Source: Camellia lanceoleosa
Taxonomy: Eukaryota; Streptophyta; Magnoliopsida; Ericales; Theaceae
Direction of reading: 5' to 3'
Assembly: GCA_025200525.1 (NCBI GenBank)
Contig: JANUSC010000390.1
Location: 124,001-188,000 of the forward strand
Length of the DNA: 64,000 nt
Made by a program: the position numbers and the translations under genes. Under the pieces are notes generated by a model that worked only from the letters and a program-made list of their open reading frames with translations, was not told the origin of the DNA and made no database searches. Positions 1 to 11,500 of this stretch are shown piece by piece (the first letter of the stretch is position 1; each line of letters opens with the position of its first letter).

Positions 1-3000
1 GCCGGAGTGGTGTTCTTGAAGAGGTTCTTCAAGGGTGAGAAACTATCATCTTTGTTCCCCATTTTTGCACAAGCTTTTAGCCTATCTTGAATCTATTTTT
101 AAGCTTAACTTATAGCCAATAAAAGTTTTTTTTTTTAAGTGCTTAAAATAGTTGTTTAAGATCACTTTGGTGTTTGGGGTTGTTTACCCTCTCTTAGGCC
201 TTGTTTGGCCTCTTTTTGTGCCCTTCTTTGTGAGCTCCGGGACCACCTTGTATTGGCCTTCTCACCACTGAAATTCTTTGGATTTCAGTGGTGGGGATGG
301 TGTTTTCAGGTCCTAAGAAGGAGAGGGCCACCCCCTCTCCTTGTTGTCTTCAATACTTGTCATATTTGCCTCATGTGTGAGCACCTTTCTTAAGTTCATG
401 TTGACCATGTCTTAGCTGGTATTTGTGGTTGTTTTTCCATGATATAGCACTATTTTGACTTGGTTTAGACATGCCTTGTATGCTTCATACACTTGTCTTG
501 TAATCCCATGATTTGGCCTTAACATGCATCATGCTGTAACATGTCTTTTTAACATGATTTTGGCTTAACTCCATGAAGCTTTTAGCCTTGTTGTAGCATG
601 CTTAAGCTCTGATTTTGGTCTTCTTGGTCATGCTTGCATTGTTTTGTATTGTTACCATGTAATCTAGCTTGTTGGGTTCGGGTGCTCAAGTCATTAGCAT
701 GCTCTATTTAGATCATTTCAGTGGTTTGGCATCACTTATAATGTTATTTCAGCCCATACAGTATGCTTGAATACTTGCACTTATCGCTCCTTTAATGCTT
801 TAAAGGGTTTGTGTTTTATGCCTCATGAATGTGACATTGCATATGCCAACATGCTTGGGTATTTGGGATGACATCTAAGTGGGTTTTTGGCCTCATTTTG
901 ACGTGTCATACCTCTGATTTTGGCTACCTAAATCATGCCATGTTTGGTTGTATTAGGTGTAGTGTAATGCCTCTTTTGTGGTCTTGCATGCCTCATGTCT
1001 TGCCCCTTTGTTTTAGCTTGTTTTGGCTTTGGTCATTGAATGTTTTAGGCTTACTTTGCCATGATTTAGGACTGTTTTGGGTTATACTTGCCATATGCTC
1101 TTTGTTTGGTGTAGCCTTGGTTCAAGTCACTTGCCTAGTTTTAAGCCTTAAGTCTTAATCATGCATGCTTGATTTGTTCATGTGATTTGGCATCACTCAT
1201 AGTATCATTTCAGAGCATGTACTGTTGTCACATTTGCATGCTTTTCTTTCCTTTTAAGTGTGCTTAAGAGTTGTCCTTTATGCCTAGGTGATAGGCCAAT
1301 TAGCATGCATGTTTGAATATGCTTTTGTCCCTCATTTCTTATCATTTTGGCCACTGTTTTGGACCTATTAGAGAGCTGTCCATCTTGGTATAAGTCCATC
1401 CTTTGCATGTTGTTGCATGCTTGCCTTGTGTGTTGTTGCATACTCGGCTTATTAACATGTTGTTGCATGTTTAAGTGGTATTGCATTTGGCATGCATCTC
1501 TTGTTAAGTTGCCTAACATGTTGTTACATGTTTGCCTCACATGTTGTTACATGCTTGAATGTTGTCACATGCCTTGCATGTTTGCATGCTTGTTTAGGTT
1601 GCATTGCATTTGGCATGCTTGTTACTATTAGCCTTGCATGGTATTGCCATTAACATGTTCACGTTGCATTAGTTTTGCTTGCATGTTTGCATCCCTTGCC
1701 TCTTGATCAATCATGATAGAGGTTGGGGCTTTTCTATGTATTTGTGTGCATTTCATTTGACATCAAAATACACATTTGGCACCTTTGGCCATCATGCATT
1801 GAAATGCGTGATTGGTGGCCCGAGGGTCGAGAACCATACTCCTTTGAGTCTCAAACATGATAAGGAGGGTGGTTATACAAGAATTGCCTTGAAAATGCAT
1901 TGCCATGCCTTATGGTCCTCTCAGTGCGACAAAGAAAACAGATTATGCAGAAGAGATGGCGGTCGGCCATCTTCGATCTTACCGGCTATGTATTGTTGGC
2001 CGATGGCCTCACTTTTGGTCGGTGACTATATTTCCATGGCCGGTGGCCTCATCTCTTGGTTGGTGACGTACCACAGTGCTCAAGGAGTGATTCTGGAGCT
2101 TCTTTGGGATTTGTGAAGTTTTCAGAAGTACAAAGCAATGTAAACAGAGGCAGCATGAGTATGGTGATGGATTTCAAGCAAAGCCGAGCGTGCATGCATT
2201 CCTCCCTCTTCCCGAGGCTGCTTTACTGCTTTAGCAGCTTAATTAATTTGTTTAAATTAGTTAAGCGTTGTGTAATAATTAATTAGCTTCTTAGTTAGTT
2301 AATTTGTACTATTCATTCGGTCTCCCGTCGAGAGGGGGCAATTGTGTAATAAGCGTGCGCGTGTGTGATGCACGTCTTCCAACCTCCATTTCTTTATCCC
2401 TTTTATTTAACCGCTTACGATGGTTAGTGTCACACCCCAAACCCGCCCCTAAAAGTTTGGGCATGACCCATTCGAAAACAGACACTAAACCTGTTATACA
2501 TATCATATGGGGCCTGAACGGAAGCATCCAATAATATAAAATACATAAAATAACAACCATTGAGCTATTCCTAACATGCCAGGATCTCAACTTCACACTG
2601 AACATTATACAAAAAGTTTACACACATATGCCTCGACTCATTTCTACAAATAGGCGTATAACAAAAATATTAATGAAAAAAAGAATTAAATACAATCAAC
2701 TATCAACAGGTCCAGAGTGTAAATCGGCACTAAACAAGACTGTACCTGATGCACGGCTTGTGGTGCTGGACACATTAATGTTGACAAGAGGAACACAAGT
2801 CTTAAAGGTTAGGATTGATCTCCGGTTGGTTACCTACAAGAGACCAAAATATAGAATGAGCGAACTCGGTGAATAATAGTACATAAATAATGTGATATTT
2901 AACTGAATAACCAAACGTGTAATCAGAGATACATATGATTAACTACATGCCGTGATTATTTCCAAAATAGCCATAGTCCAATTTCATATGAGAATGGCTT

Positions 3001-3380
3001 TAAGCCCGGTTTATCTGAAGCGACCATAGGCCTACAGATGTAGAACGACCATGGGTCGTAATAACGAATAATGAAACAACGGAAATAGCGAAATAATGTA
3101 AATCACGGAAATAACAGAACGCATAAGCGTGGTAACAGAAATAACAGATGTATGGACTCAAGAGGTGGCTCGTACGGATTCCAGAGGTGGCTCCCACCAA
3201 AGTGTAGCACTTCGTTCCGTACAGCACTTTGTTCCATACCAGAAAATATTCATATATGAAACATAGTCTTATCAGAAACAGAGTCTTATGCATTTCCAGA
3301 TTTCAAACCATTTTCGTAATCATTTCCATATTCGGATTTTGCATACGATTATATGTGGTACACCCATTAGCCATAAGATC

Positions 3381-3512
3381 AGGTAGGTCCGAAGACCACA
3401 ACAGGTAGGTCCGAAGACCACAACAGGTAGGTCTAAAGACCACAACAGGTAGGTCCGAAGACCACAACAGGTAGGTCCAAAGACCACAACAGGTAGGTCC
3501 AAAGACCACAAA
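3381..3512. repeat. 22-bp minisatellite, six copies
   Basis: Six head-to-tail copies of a 22-bp unit (aggtaggtccgaagaccaca plus two bases) lie inside solo LTR 1, differing at one or two positions. Immediately after, a roughly 35-bp unit containing 'cacggtattgttacccccgg' is present twice (about 3527-3593). The array lies between the GTGAATAATA and TATTACTCACAG blocks, the same slot in which solo LTR 2 has a different 30-bp array. Reading frames across the array are repeat artefacts. Confidence 0.9.
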
Positions 3513-5324
3513 GTTGATACCAACAGCCACGGTATTGTTACCCCCGGGCGAGGGCCATAGGCCACGGTATTGTTACCCCCGGGCGAGGGCCATCCGGACT
3601 AAGGGTGCCACAAATACTTTTTAGAAACTGGATATTCGTTCGTTCATTTTCAACATATCATAGCCTTTCAAGAATCAATCATTTCATTTCATGGTATACT
3701 GAAAACATATAACTTAAGTTTACAGAACGTTGCTGATAACTGAATGGTAACATTAATTATCAATAGCAAACAAAACATATGGTACAATGTTTCCTTATGG
3801 TTCTTTGTACATAGATATACTTGTTTTAATTAGCGAGAATCTTAACATTACCTACAATCCAAGGTAAATCGACCAATTCATAAATCAACTTCACGGTGTT
3901 AATAGTTGTATGCAATTCTTATGCGTATATAGGTAATTCTTAGGATGGTACATTGACAATAATCATTAGCCATAACCCAAAATACAGAATAAGTTCAGAA
4001 TCATACCGGTGTGTGATCACTCTTTTAACGTTCACCTCAATTCTCAACCAACACATATGTTAACACATTAACTCACGGAGGATAGAATGTCAATAACAAT
4101 AATGACTAACGGTAAATAACATATGGTTGAGGTACTATTACTCACAGTGTTTTGGCTGTTTGGTCTGCCCCTGTCGTTGTCCCTACACAATTTGTAATAC
4201 ACAAAGAAATCGGATCACAAAACTTATTTTGTTCTTAATTAATTCTCTTTATCCAAATTACACATCACTTTGCACTTCCACATAATTCAAACTAAATCTT
4301 TGAATCTCATTTCAACACTCCACAATTGAGTTCATGTCATCCAGATTCTTACTAAATCAATTCCCTAATTTTTCCTTTACATTATTACATGAATTCCAAC
4401 ATAATTCAAACACAACTTATTATGATCCCACACAATTCAATTCAGCATTATTAACATAACTTAACATAATCAACGCAATCCCACATATTCGTCACCATCC
4501 ACTAGAATCCATATTATTTAATTCAATGCCACCAAATATAATTCAACATAATTCAAAGCAAGTTGCCAAAGCTCATTTCAACATTTCATAGTCAAGTTTA
4601 CATCATCCACCTCATCAACAAATCTTTTCCCCAATTTCCTTTCTCATTAAAACATGATTTACAATACTCCCAACAAAGTTCATTCGCCAATTTTAAACAT
4701 TATTTTCAAACATTTCCAATTTCTAATTAAGCTTGAACACATATAATTCAATACCTCAATTTCATTATTCTATTTTCAATTTGGGCCAAATCCTTGATTA
4801 CCATCCTTAATCAACCTAGGGTTTCAAGAAATTTCAAATAAAATTCAACCTTATGAACCCATCACTCTTTGTTCCAATTTTCTCATTGATTAAACACCTA
4901 AGATTCATAATCCAACATTTAAACCCATTAATTGAACTTCCAATATCTTCAAACCATAAAACCCCAAATCACATAATTTACTCTATATGCTCAAAATTGC
5001 AAATTTGTACATGAATACCATAGAAATACCACAACCCTATCTCTTAATGTAAGTATTGAAGAGTATTAGAACCCTTACCTCAAGAATCAACAAAGGAGCA
5101 AGCTTGAGGAGAACCTTTCAAATCCAAGTTCCAATCGGTTACAAACATTGATCTTTCCGTATTCTCCATTCTTGATGCAAAAACCATGGTGGATTGTTGT
5201 TCAAAATAGAGGAAATCAAGGTTTTGAGGCTAGGGTTTCAAGAGGAGAAGAGGAAAGAAGAGAGGGAAAGAAAAATGTCAAGAAATGGTCCAAAATCTTA
5301 TTTTTAACGCTGCTGTCCGTAATT

Positions 5325-5861
5325 CCCTTTCGAGCGGACTGATTCCTGCTCGAGCGGACCTCGCCAAAGACAGATTTCGAAACTTTAAACAGGTATAACT
5401 CTTCCATCCGGACTCCGTTTTAGGTCGTTCTTGTGTCCAAATTGAAGCCCCGGAAATAAGCTTTCCAATGGTTCTAACCTCACATCCAAATTCAAAGTGT
5501 GGAAAAAGAAAAGGGTAAAAGAGTGACGGCTGATCGTAAGGCAACTATCCGAATTAAATTCCTTGGTCAAATCTTACTTTACCATCATATTACCACCTCA
5601 ACCAAAATCCCAAAATAGAATAAAAACGTTCCAAATACACTAATACGATGTCAAAAATGAGCCCACATGCCTCAGAAATACAACTCATCCCAGAGACCCG
5701 CTCGCGCGCTCAACATTGCGCCGGCCTTGACTAAAAACACTGTCGCTCGGCGCCACTTCTACGCTTCGGCGGAAAATCACCACTCCCAGATCTTGACCCT
5801 TTGCAAAATTACTGGAACCCCCAAAAGCCCGCTCGAGCGTCAACTCTTCCGCTCGAGCGGA
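5325..5861. promoter_or_regulatory. Phased CGCTCGAGCG palindrome pairs in solo LTR 1
   Basis: Two pairs of the TCGA-centred palindrome (core GCTCGAGC) are seen. One pair is centred at 5331.5 and 5351.5, the other at 5834.5 and 5854.5; each is spaced exactly 20 bp. Two weaker pairs near 5703/5723 and 5748/5767 have about 19-bp spacing. The spacer of the last pair (TCAACTCTTCC) resembles the spacer of a pair in solo LTR 2 (TGAACTCACCC). A binding role for a dimeric or tetrameric protein is inference. Confidence 0.6.
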
Positions 5862-6832
5862 GGGTAAAATTCTGGGTCGTCACAGTTAGATTTAGGGCAT
5901 ATTTCAATTAGCATCTATATGCTATGCATGTTTGCATTCATTCATTTGTATTGCATGCACCGGGCTCGGCGCATCATACTAATTGCATATTACTTCAATT
6001 CCAACTTGAATATGTGTATCGAGTTGTCGTATTTTCACATGCCATTCTTAGATTAGCCGAGCCTATTCCAGTTGCATTTTGCTTGCGATGCATTAGCCAT
6101 TTTAACATGGACTTGGATCATACATTTGATTACTAACATGTTCTTTGTTTTGGCTCGGAGTACACTGTGAGTGTTTATGCTTTAGCATCTTGCATGTGTG
6201 TAAGTGTTGATATGTCAGCATGCTTACCATGAGGCTAATTGCTTATGTGATATAATTGCCCGGGTGCCTGTGGGTGAAGGTTGGGTTGCTTGAGTTGGGA
6301 TAGTTCGTCAAAACCCGTGTTTTAGCCTACTTGCGAGTAGCAAACCTCAAACCATTTTCCAAACAAACGGATATGTGATGCTTTGTTCCAAATTAGGCGA
6401 TCTAGTCTATACTCATGTGTTGTGCGCATCACCTACTAATTTTAGCTAATTAACTAGAAAAAGAGCACACAATGTTTTCAAAACTAGATATCATGTTTAG
6501 TAGTGGCCGATCTTTGATCGGGTGAGCGGGGGTTCTCATAGCTGACCTTCCCCAATCGTACCCAAGTTCCCGAGCCGAGGCAACTTTGGTGATGATGGAC
6601 ACGTGGCCTTAGGTAATGAGTCAGGGTTTCCTAAATTCCCCCAAAATAAAATATTTAGGTGGCGACTCTGTATCTGGCAAAGCAGTCCATGTTTGGCACT
6701 TCTTTCTTAAAAATCAGTTTTCCAAAACGATTTGTGGGACTTGGATTCTTTGGTGATTTATCAATCTTGCATTGCACTTTGCGAGATCAGATTAAAAACT
6801 GTGACATTTGAGTCCGAACTATAGTGAGCCCC

Positions 6833-7214
6833 AATGAACAAAACGGGATTCCCTCCCGGGACGTTCGGGGACGTCTACAGTGCTCTGAAGTGAAAATAGT
6901 GCAGACATAGTAGTTTTGAACTCTGTTTGTCTTTTCTGCCCTTCTCTATCATGGAAAGCCTCAAGAGAAAAAAGAAGTTGTTTCCGAAACCATCAATGAG
7001 CAGGTTGATTACTTGATGATTTCAGACACAATTTGGACAAAGATCAATGAATGCAATGAACGAATAACCACCCCTCCCTCCAATCATGGAGTAAGCTAAA
7101 AAAGGGAGGTAGGAGTGCTTCAAGGCTCATCAAAACATTATGAATTGATGTAAGACAACCCTTGGCACAATAGACTCTGCATAACGTTTGGTCGAATCCA
7201 AGCAATATACTTCA
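6833..7214. other. Unassigned sequence between the left LTR and the CACTA MITE
   Basis: About 380 bp with no open frame of note and no recognisable motif. It may be the far end of the minus-oriented E1 3' LTR, since the same kind of sequence resumes after the MITE at 7949, or a diverged end of the left LTR. I could not place the junction. Confidence 0.4.
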
Positions 7215-7948
7215 CACTACGCCAAAACAGGGCATTAACGGCGGTTTATTTAACGGTGGTTTCAGTACCGCCGTTTAAAGATACTATTAACGGCGGTAAC
7301 AAACCGCTGTTAATACCACCGTTAATGTATCTTTAACGGCGGTTTTCGTTACCACCGTTAACAAAACCGTCGATAATGACCCTTTAACGGCGGTTTACCG
7401 CCGTTAAAAAACCGTCGCTAAAGCCATTTTTAAACGGCGGTAATGAAACTGCCGCTAAAGCCCTCTCATTACCACCGTTAATGACGGCGGTCTTTGTCGA
7501 CGGAGCTCCGACGGAGCTCCGGTGAGTGGTGACCACGCGCGGCTAGGGTTGAACATGACCATCTACAATAAAGGAAAAGTAACGTTTAAATATTTATTTA
7601 GGAAATGTATTTCATGAAGAGTGGCTGTGGTGGAGTGGTTGGTGTGGGTGGATGAGAGGTTGAGGGTTCAAGACTTGGGGAGTGCAAGAAGAAAGAATTA
7701 TTTTTTGAAAAATTTGAACCTATTTACGGCGGTAAAGAACCGCCGTTTTTCGTCTTATATCACCGCCATTTTTGGTTGACTTTTAATGACGGTAATTTAC
7801 CTTTTTATGACGGTTGTACTTTTCCCGACATGCGCATAAACGGCGGTAATGAAACCGCCATTAATATTGCCGTTAAAGGCTTTAACGGCGGTTTTACAGC
7901 CTTTAACGGCGGTAAAAAATGCCGCTAAAGCCCAATTTTGGCGTAGTG
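7215..7948. mobile_element. CACTA-type MITE with TSD TCA
   Basis: A 734-bp element begins CACTACGCCAAAA and ends with its exact complement TTTTGGCGTAGTG, a 13-bp perfect terminal inverted repeat. It is flanked by the 3-bp direct repeat TCA (7212-7214 and 7949-7951). The CACTA start and 3-bp TSD are diagnostic of the CACTA (En/Spm) superfamily. Both ends are packed with short subterminal repeats of TTAACGGCGGT in direct and inverted orientation (about 7230-7490 and 7730-7930), the usual place where a CACTA transposase binds. There is no transposase frame, so it is non-autonomous. Confidence 0.93.
7628..7674 (+). promoter_or_regulatory. tRNA-like Pol III A and B boxes inside the MITE (possible SINE piece)
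   Basis: TGGTGGAGTGG at 7628-7638 fits the A-box consensus TRGYNNANNNG. GTTCAAGAC at 7666-7674 fits the B-box consensus GWTCRANNC, 27 bp downstream. Together with the surrounding G-rich sequence this looks like a tRNA-derived SINE head caught in the middle of the CACTA element. There is no clear SINE tail or TSD. Confidence 0.4.
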
Positions 7949-9361
7949 TCATTTTCTTTATGTGGGTTGGTTCACTTTAGCAATTTTTTTAGACGTTTCC
8001 ATTCTTTAGTCCATTCTAAGGTGATGATTATGTCCACTAAATGAGAAATGTGTCAAACATGAAGTGATTCTAAACATGAAAGAGAGGCTATGCCGTTGGT
8101 GATGAACCTCCGTAGAGATTAAGCCATTAAGCATAGATCTCTAGCTCATGTTTTGAACAACCATCAACCGGTTAAAACAACTCTCAAATAAAATAAATGG
8201 ATGATAAGTTGCTTGTTTAAATGAGGTTCTTAACATGGAAATTAATTAAAGAGAAGCTAGAACAATATGCAACAAGTTATGTATAAGGACTTGTGATACA
8301 ATAAATGAACTAATCAAAGCTTGAATCAATTAAACAACCTAGGATAGCCCTAAAACAACCTCTAATAGGTAAAACACAGTGGCTCAAAGTACATAAAAAG
8401 AGCCCAAAAAGCTAAACAACAAAGAAAAAAAATAAGGCTAGTAAGCAAGAATAAGGAGGGGTGGCTAATCCCTCCACTTTTGAAACCTCAAAGCATGATT
8501 TTTAGCCTCTTTTAAACTCTAAAAATCAGTTTGGAAAGCAAATAAAAGGGTGTAAAAACAAGGGTTTGAGCTATAGGTGAATGTGTAAGAAAGAGTGTTA
8601 ATTCTCTCTACCCTTTGGTAGCTCTCCAAACCCAAGCTTAGATACTTGAAAGAGGATCAAAATAATACAAAAAAACAAGAACTTGATAGCAAATGATAAA
8701 AATGAAAGCAAGAGAAGAGATAGTAAGCTTATACCTCTCAAGAAAGGTAAGCTCTTTGCTTGTTAATCAACCTAAGTCCAAACACACTCTCAAGCTTGAA
8801 TTGTGGTGCTCAAGGCTCAACCAAGGTTTCAAGGCTAAGGTGTGAAGGTGAATATGGTGTATGGATATAGGTTCAAGGTGGTAAGCTTGCTTAAAGGTTG
8901 CTTGCACAAGAAGAAGGAGCTCTCAAGAAGGTGTATAAGCTTTTTAGAAAATTTTCAACCCTCAAAATAGAGATACAACTTCTTTTCTATAGAGTTTGAG
9001 CAAAACAGGTCATAAATATCTTCAAAAATGGATAGTTGGCAGGCTCCCACCCAAAATAGTGTTTCTCGCTACTAAGGCATGGCCGGCCATCAATAGCCAA
9101 GGTCGGCTCTCAATGAGGCATGGTCGGGCCTCAATGTGATCCCTTGTCTCTCTGTTTCATTTGATTAGCACGGTGACACAATGTGTAAAATTGGATTTTT
9201 GGGATACAAACAATGGGAATATGGCATATTTGGGATTGTTTCGGAGCTTAAACATAGCTCGTTCGTTGAGACCTCAAACCATACACAACACCACTTTCAT
9301 CACCGAGTGTACCGAGCAAAGCACTCGAGCCTTGCGGGTGGTCAAAAATGGGGTGTCTATA
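7949..9361 (-). mobile_element. E1 3' LTR remnant, minus orientation
   Basis: On the minus strand the element edge reads TATAGACACCCCATTTTTGACC, a one-base variant of the TGTAGACACCCC start of the E3 LTR (minus strand, ending at 44400) and the E2 LTR (31875). A conserved PPT abuts it at 9362. The LTR runs leftward and is interrupted by the CACTA MITE; its other end is not resolved. A GC-rich palindrome cluster lies 230-290 bp inside the edge (9077-9132, including GGCCGGCC at 9081-9088). The A-rich part at 8200-8750 contains no gene. Confidence 0.7.
9077..9132. promoter_or_regulatory. GC-rich palindrome cluster in E1 LTR U3
   Basis: GGCCGGCC (9081-9088) is a perfect palindrome, followed by AAGGTCGGC and by GAGGCATGGTCGGGCCTC (9115-9132), itself an imperfect inverted repeat. 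The same CATGGCCGGGC-type motifs recur at 11441-11500 and 14916-14992, each upstream of an antisense gene. Confidence 0.5.
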
Positions 9362-9374
9362 TTTGCCCCTCTTT
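9362..9374 (-). other. E1 polypurine tract
   Basis: The minus strand reads AAAGAGGGGCAAA directly before the LTR edge. The equivalent sites are AAAGAGGGCCAAC in E3 (44401-44413) and AAAGAGGGCAACC in E2 (63401-63413). This purine run primes plus-strand DNA synthesis. Confidence 0.7.
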
Positions 9375-9779
9375 GATAGAGCTCGAAGTCATAAAGTGAC
9401 GTGAGTGAATGTCAAAGCCTAGAGATGACCCATTTGACGAGGCCGCAAGGCTTGGGCAAGAAATCAAGACATAAATGCAAAGATTAAACTCGAGGGCAAA
9501 GTGCAAAAATGAAATGTAGCAAATAACTTATGATCATGCAATGAAACAATGCAAATAACAAGCAACGAAACAACGCTACAATCTAAACAAGAATGCAACG
9601 ATGAACGAAAGTGTAAATCAAAACAAAACAAATCCCGCCGTGTCTCACACGAAAAGAAGTGAATAAATGAACATGTCTCACGTGGAAAGGACAAAGGAAG
9701 CATAAACCAAGCTACGTATCACGTAGAAAGGATGACCTAACTACGCCTCGTGTAGAAAGGGTGAAGGGCGACGTAACCA

Positions 9780-10640
9780 TCAGGCGCACCCAAGGTTTTT
9801 AACCGAGATCCTAACGCATCTCATGCGAGAGGAGGAGGATGGTGTGAACACCGGGCACACCTGATGTTTTTAACAAAAGCAAACAATCCTAACGCATCTC
9901 ACGCGAGAGGAGAAGGAGGATGGTGTGAACATCGAGCACACCCGATATTTTTAACCAAGGTAAAAAATCCTCACGCGTCACACGTGAGAGGAGATGGTGT
10001 GAACACTGGGACACGCCCGTTGTTTTTAACTGAGGTAAACAATCCTCACGCGTTGCACGTGAGAGGAGGAAAGGTATTGTGAATAATGGGACACGCCCAT
10101 TGTTTTTAGCTGAGGTAAACAATTCTCATGCGTTGCATGTGAGAGAAGAAAAGATGGTGTGAACACCGGAACACGCCCATTGTTTTTAATTGAGGTAAAC
10201 AATCCTTATGCGTTGCACGCGAGAGGATGAAAGGTAGTGTGAACACCAGGACACACCAGTCATTTTTAATCGAGGTAAACAATCTTGACGTGTCGCACGC
10301 GAGAAGAGGAAAGGTTGGTGTGAACACCGGGACACACCCGTTATTGTTAACTGAGGTAAACAATCCTCACATGTTGCACGCGAGAGAAGGAAAAGTGGTG
10401 TGAACACTGAGACATGCCTGTTTTTAACTGAGGTCAACAATCCTCATGCGTCGCACGCTAGAGGAGGAAAGGTGGTGTGAACATCGGGACACACCCATTG
10501 TTTTTAACTGAGGTAAACAATCCTCACATGTCGCACGCGAGAGGAGCAAAGGTGTTGTGAACACCGGGACACGCCCGTTGTTTTTAACGAAGGTAAACAA
10601 TCCTCACGCGTCGCACGCGAGAGGATAAAAGGTGGATTAA
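9780..10640. repeat. E1 3'-end tandem array, unit about 78 bp
   Basis: About eleven head-to-tail copies with unit lengths of 74-81 bp. Each has GGTGTGAACACCGGGACACRCCCGTTGTTTTTAAC-like sequence (quoted in pieces: GGTGTGAACACCGGG, then ACACGCCCGTTG) followed by AGGTAAACAATCCTCACGCG and TCGCACGCGAGAGG. The last part forms an imperfect inverted repeat (CTCACGCGT against ACGCGAGAG). More diverged relatives continue back to about 9600 as CACGTAGAAAGGATG-like units. Unit length is not a multiple of three, so the open frames on both strands are artefacts. Its position just inside the 3' LTR matches the arrays of E2 and E3. Confidence 0.88.
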
Positions 10641-11440
10641 CAAAAGAACAAACAAATTTTCAAAATTTGGTAAAGCAAAACTATCTCCTCGTAGGAAGGC
10701 CTCGAAAAATGCAGTCCATGGAGATAATTCATATCAAGACACAATGCAAAAACGTGAATTAGACGTGGACACGGATTCTACACAAAGACACGTAAAATCA
10801 AAGCAATCAAAGCGATGTAGTAAAGTGAAAGCCAATTTGCCCCTGTGTTAAAACATTGGGTTTTAATTGGAACATAACATTCTGCATTCCAATTTGGTTG
10901 TAAAATGGATAATGACTTTACTGTGGCATGAATGATTTTATCTAGAACTCCTCTGAATGAACCGTACATACAATATCGTGTGTTACAAAATAACAGGACA
11001 TTACAATTTAGGCAAAACAATTTATAAACTAACAAAATAGTCTAAATAAATTAAAAGTTTGAAACAAAACAAATCAAATTATGAGTTTAAACGATGAGTT
11101 AAACAAACAAATAAGTTTAAACAAAACAAATTAAGAACCAAATAAATCAAATTATGCATTCACATAATAAAACAAAACAGAATGAACGAAAATTCCCCTC
11201 CTTTCTTTTCCTTCTTTTTATATTTTCCTCGCTCACTTTTTTTTTGGATCTTTTTGATTTTTCTTTCTCTTCTTCTTCACTTCCTTTTTTCTTCCTCTCT
11301 TTTCACTTCGTTTCTCCATATATATATATATATATATTGTGTGTGCTTGCTTTTGTTATTATTTTTTCCTTTCAGCTTAAAACTCCATAATACAAGAAAT
11401 AAAGTAAACTAAAAAAAAAAAAAAACGGAGTTCACACTGA
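10641..11440. other. A/T-rich spacer with (TA)n and poly-A
   Basis: No gene is seen. The 'gaatgaaccgtacatacaatatcgtgtgttacaaaataa' stretch near 10955 matches sequences at 44750 (E3) and, reverse complemented, near 63040 (E2), so it is conserved 3' internal sequence. It holds pyrimidine-rich DNA at 11190-11310, a (TA)n run at about 11317-11337 and a 15-base A run near 11411. Confidence 0.6.
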
Positions 11441-11500
11441 GAGCCGGCCGGGCCTCGATGAAGCATGGCCGGGCTTCAGTAAAGCTAGCCAAGCTTCGAT
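11441..11500. promoter_or_regulatory. GC-rich palindrome cluster upstream of the E1 PMD gene
   Basis: GAGCCGGCCGGGCCTC, AAGCATGGCCGGGCTTC and AAGCTAGCCAAGCTTC follow each other. Each is an imperfect inverted repeat around a GGCC or AGCC core. The cluster lies about 400-460 bp upstream of the ATG at 11897 and repeats the motif type found in E1 LTR U3 (9077-9132). A promoter or binding function is inferred. Confidence 0.5.

Larger units (their letters stand above)
2428..5884. mobile_element. Solo LTR 1 with TSD GTTAG
   Basis: A 3457-bp insertion begins TGTCACACCCC and ends GTCGTCACA, flanked by the direct repeat GTTAG (2423-2427 and 5885-5889). Removing it rejoins the LTR sequence: 'gatggttag' followed by 'atttagggcat', as in the uninterrupted copy near 35025. 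No gag, pol, PBS or internal region is seen, so it is a solo LTR, the usual product of recombination between two LTRs. It is related to solo LTR 2 (21044-23979) by its ends, the CCCGCCCCT motif, the GTGAATAATA block and the TATTACTCACAG block. The A- and C-rich stretch at 4200-5100 has no convincing coding sequence. Superfamily Ty3/gypsy is inferred from length and termini; transcription direction is not clear. Confidence 0.88.
1..6832 (+). mobile_element. Long LTR of a Tat/Ogre-like retrotransposon, left end cut by the window
   Basis: This stretch aligns by eye with the E2 5' LTR (31875-36019) in the same orientation. Both have the block leading to 'ggcgactctgtatctggcaaagcagtccatg' (6660-6690 here, about 35860 in E2), split here only for reference, and both have the 'gcatgcaccgggctcggcgcatcatac' region near 5955. 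The first 60 bases match the E2/E3 motif TTCTTCAAGGGTRA. It is interrupted by the solo LTR at 2428-5884. Between 1390 and 1680 it holds many diverged TGTTGCATG-like repeats. Homology to the E2 LTR fades at about 6832. No primer binding site follows, so the true LTR end is lost or diverged; 'gtctaca' ending at 6879 is a possible end. No gene is seen. Confidence 0.8.

Noticed and set aside
1205..1631. Frames on both strands of 94 and 111 codons in the left LTR
   Set aside because: They follow repeated TGTTGCATG-type words and are not kept in the E2 LTR.
9780..10640. CRISPR-like look of regular repeats with variable parts
   Set aside because: Units are contiguous with no unique spacers, sit in a plant retroelement, and have no cas genes; this is a minisatellite.
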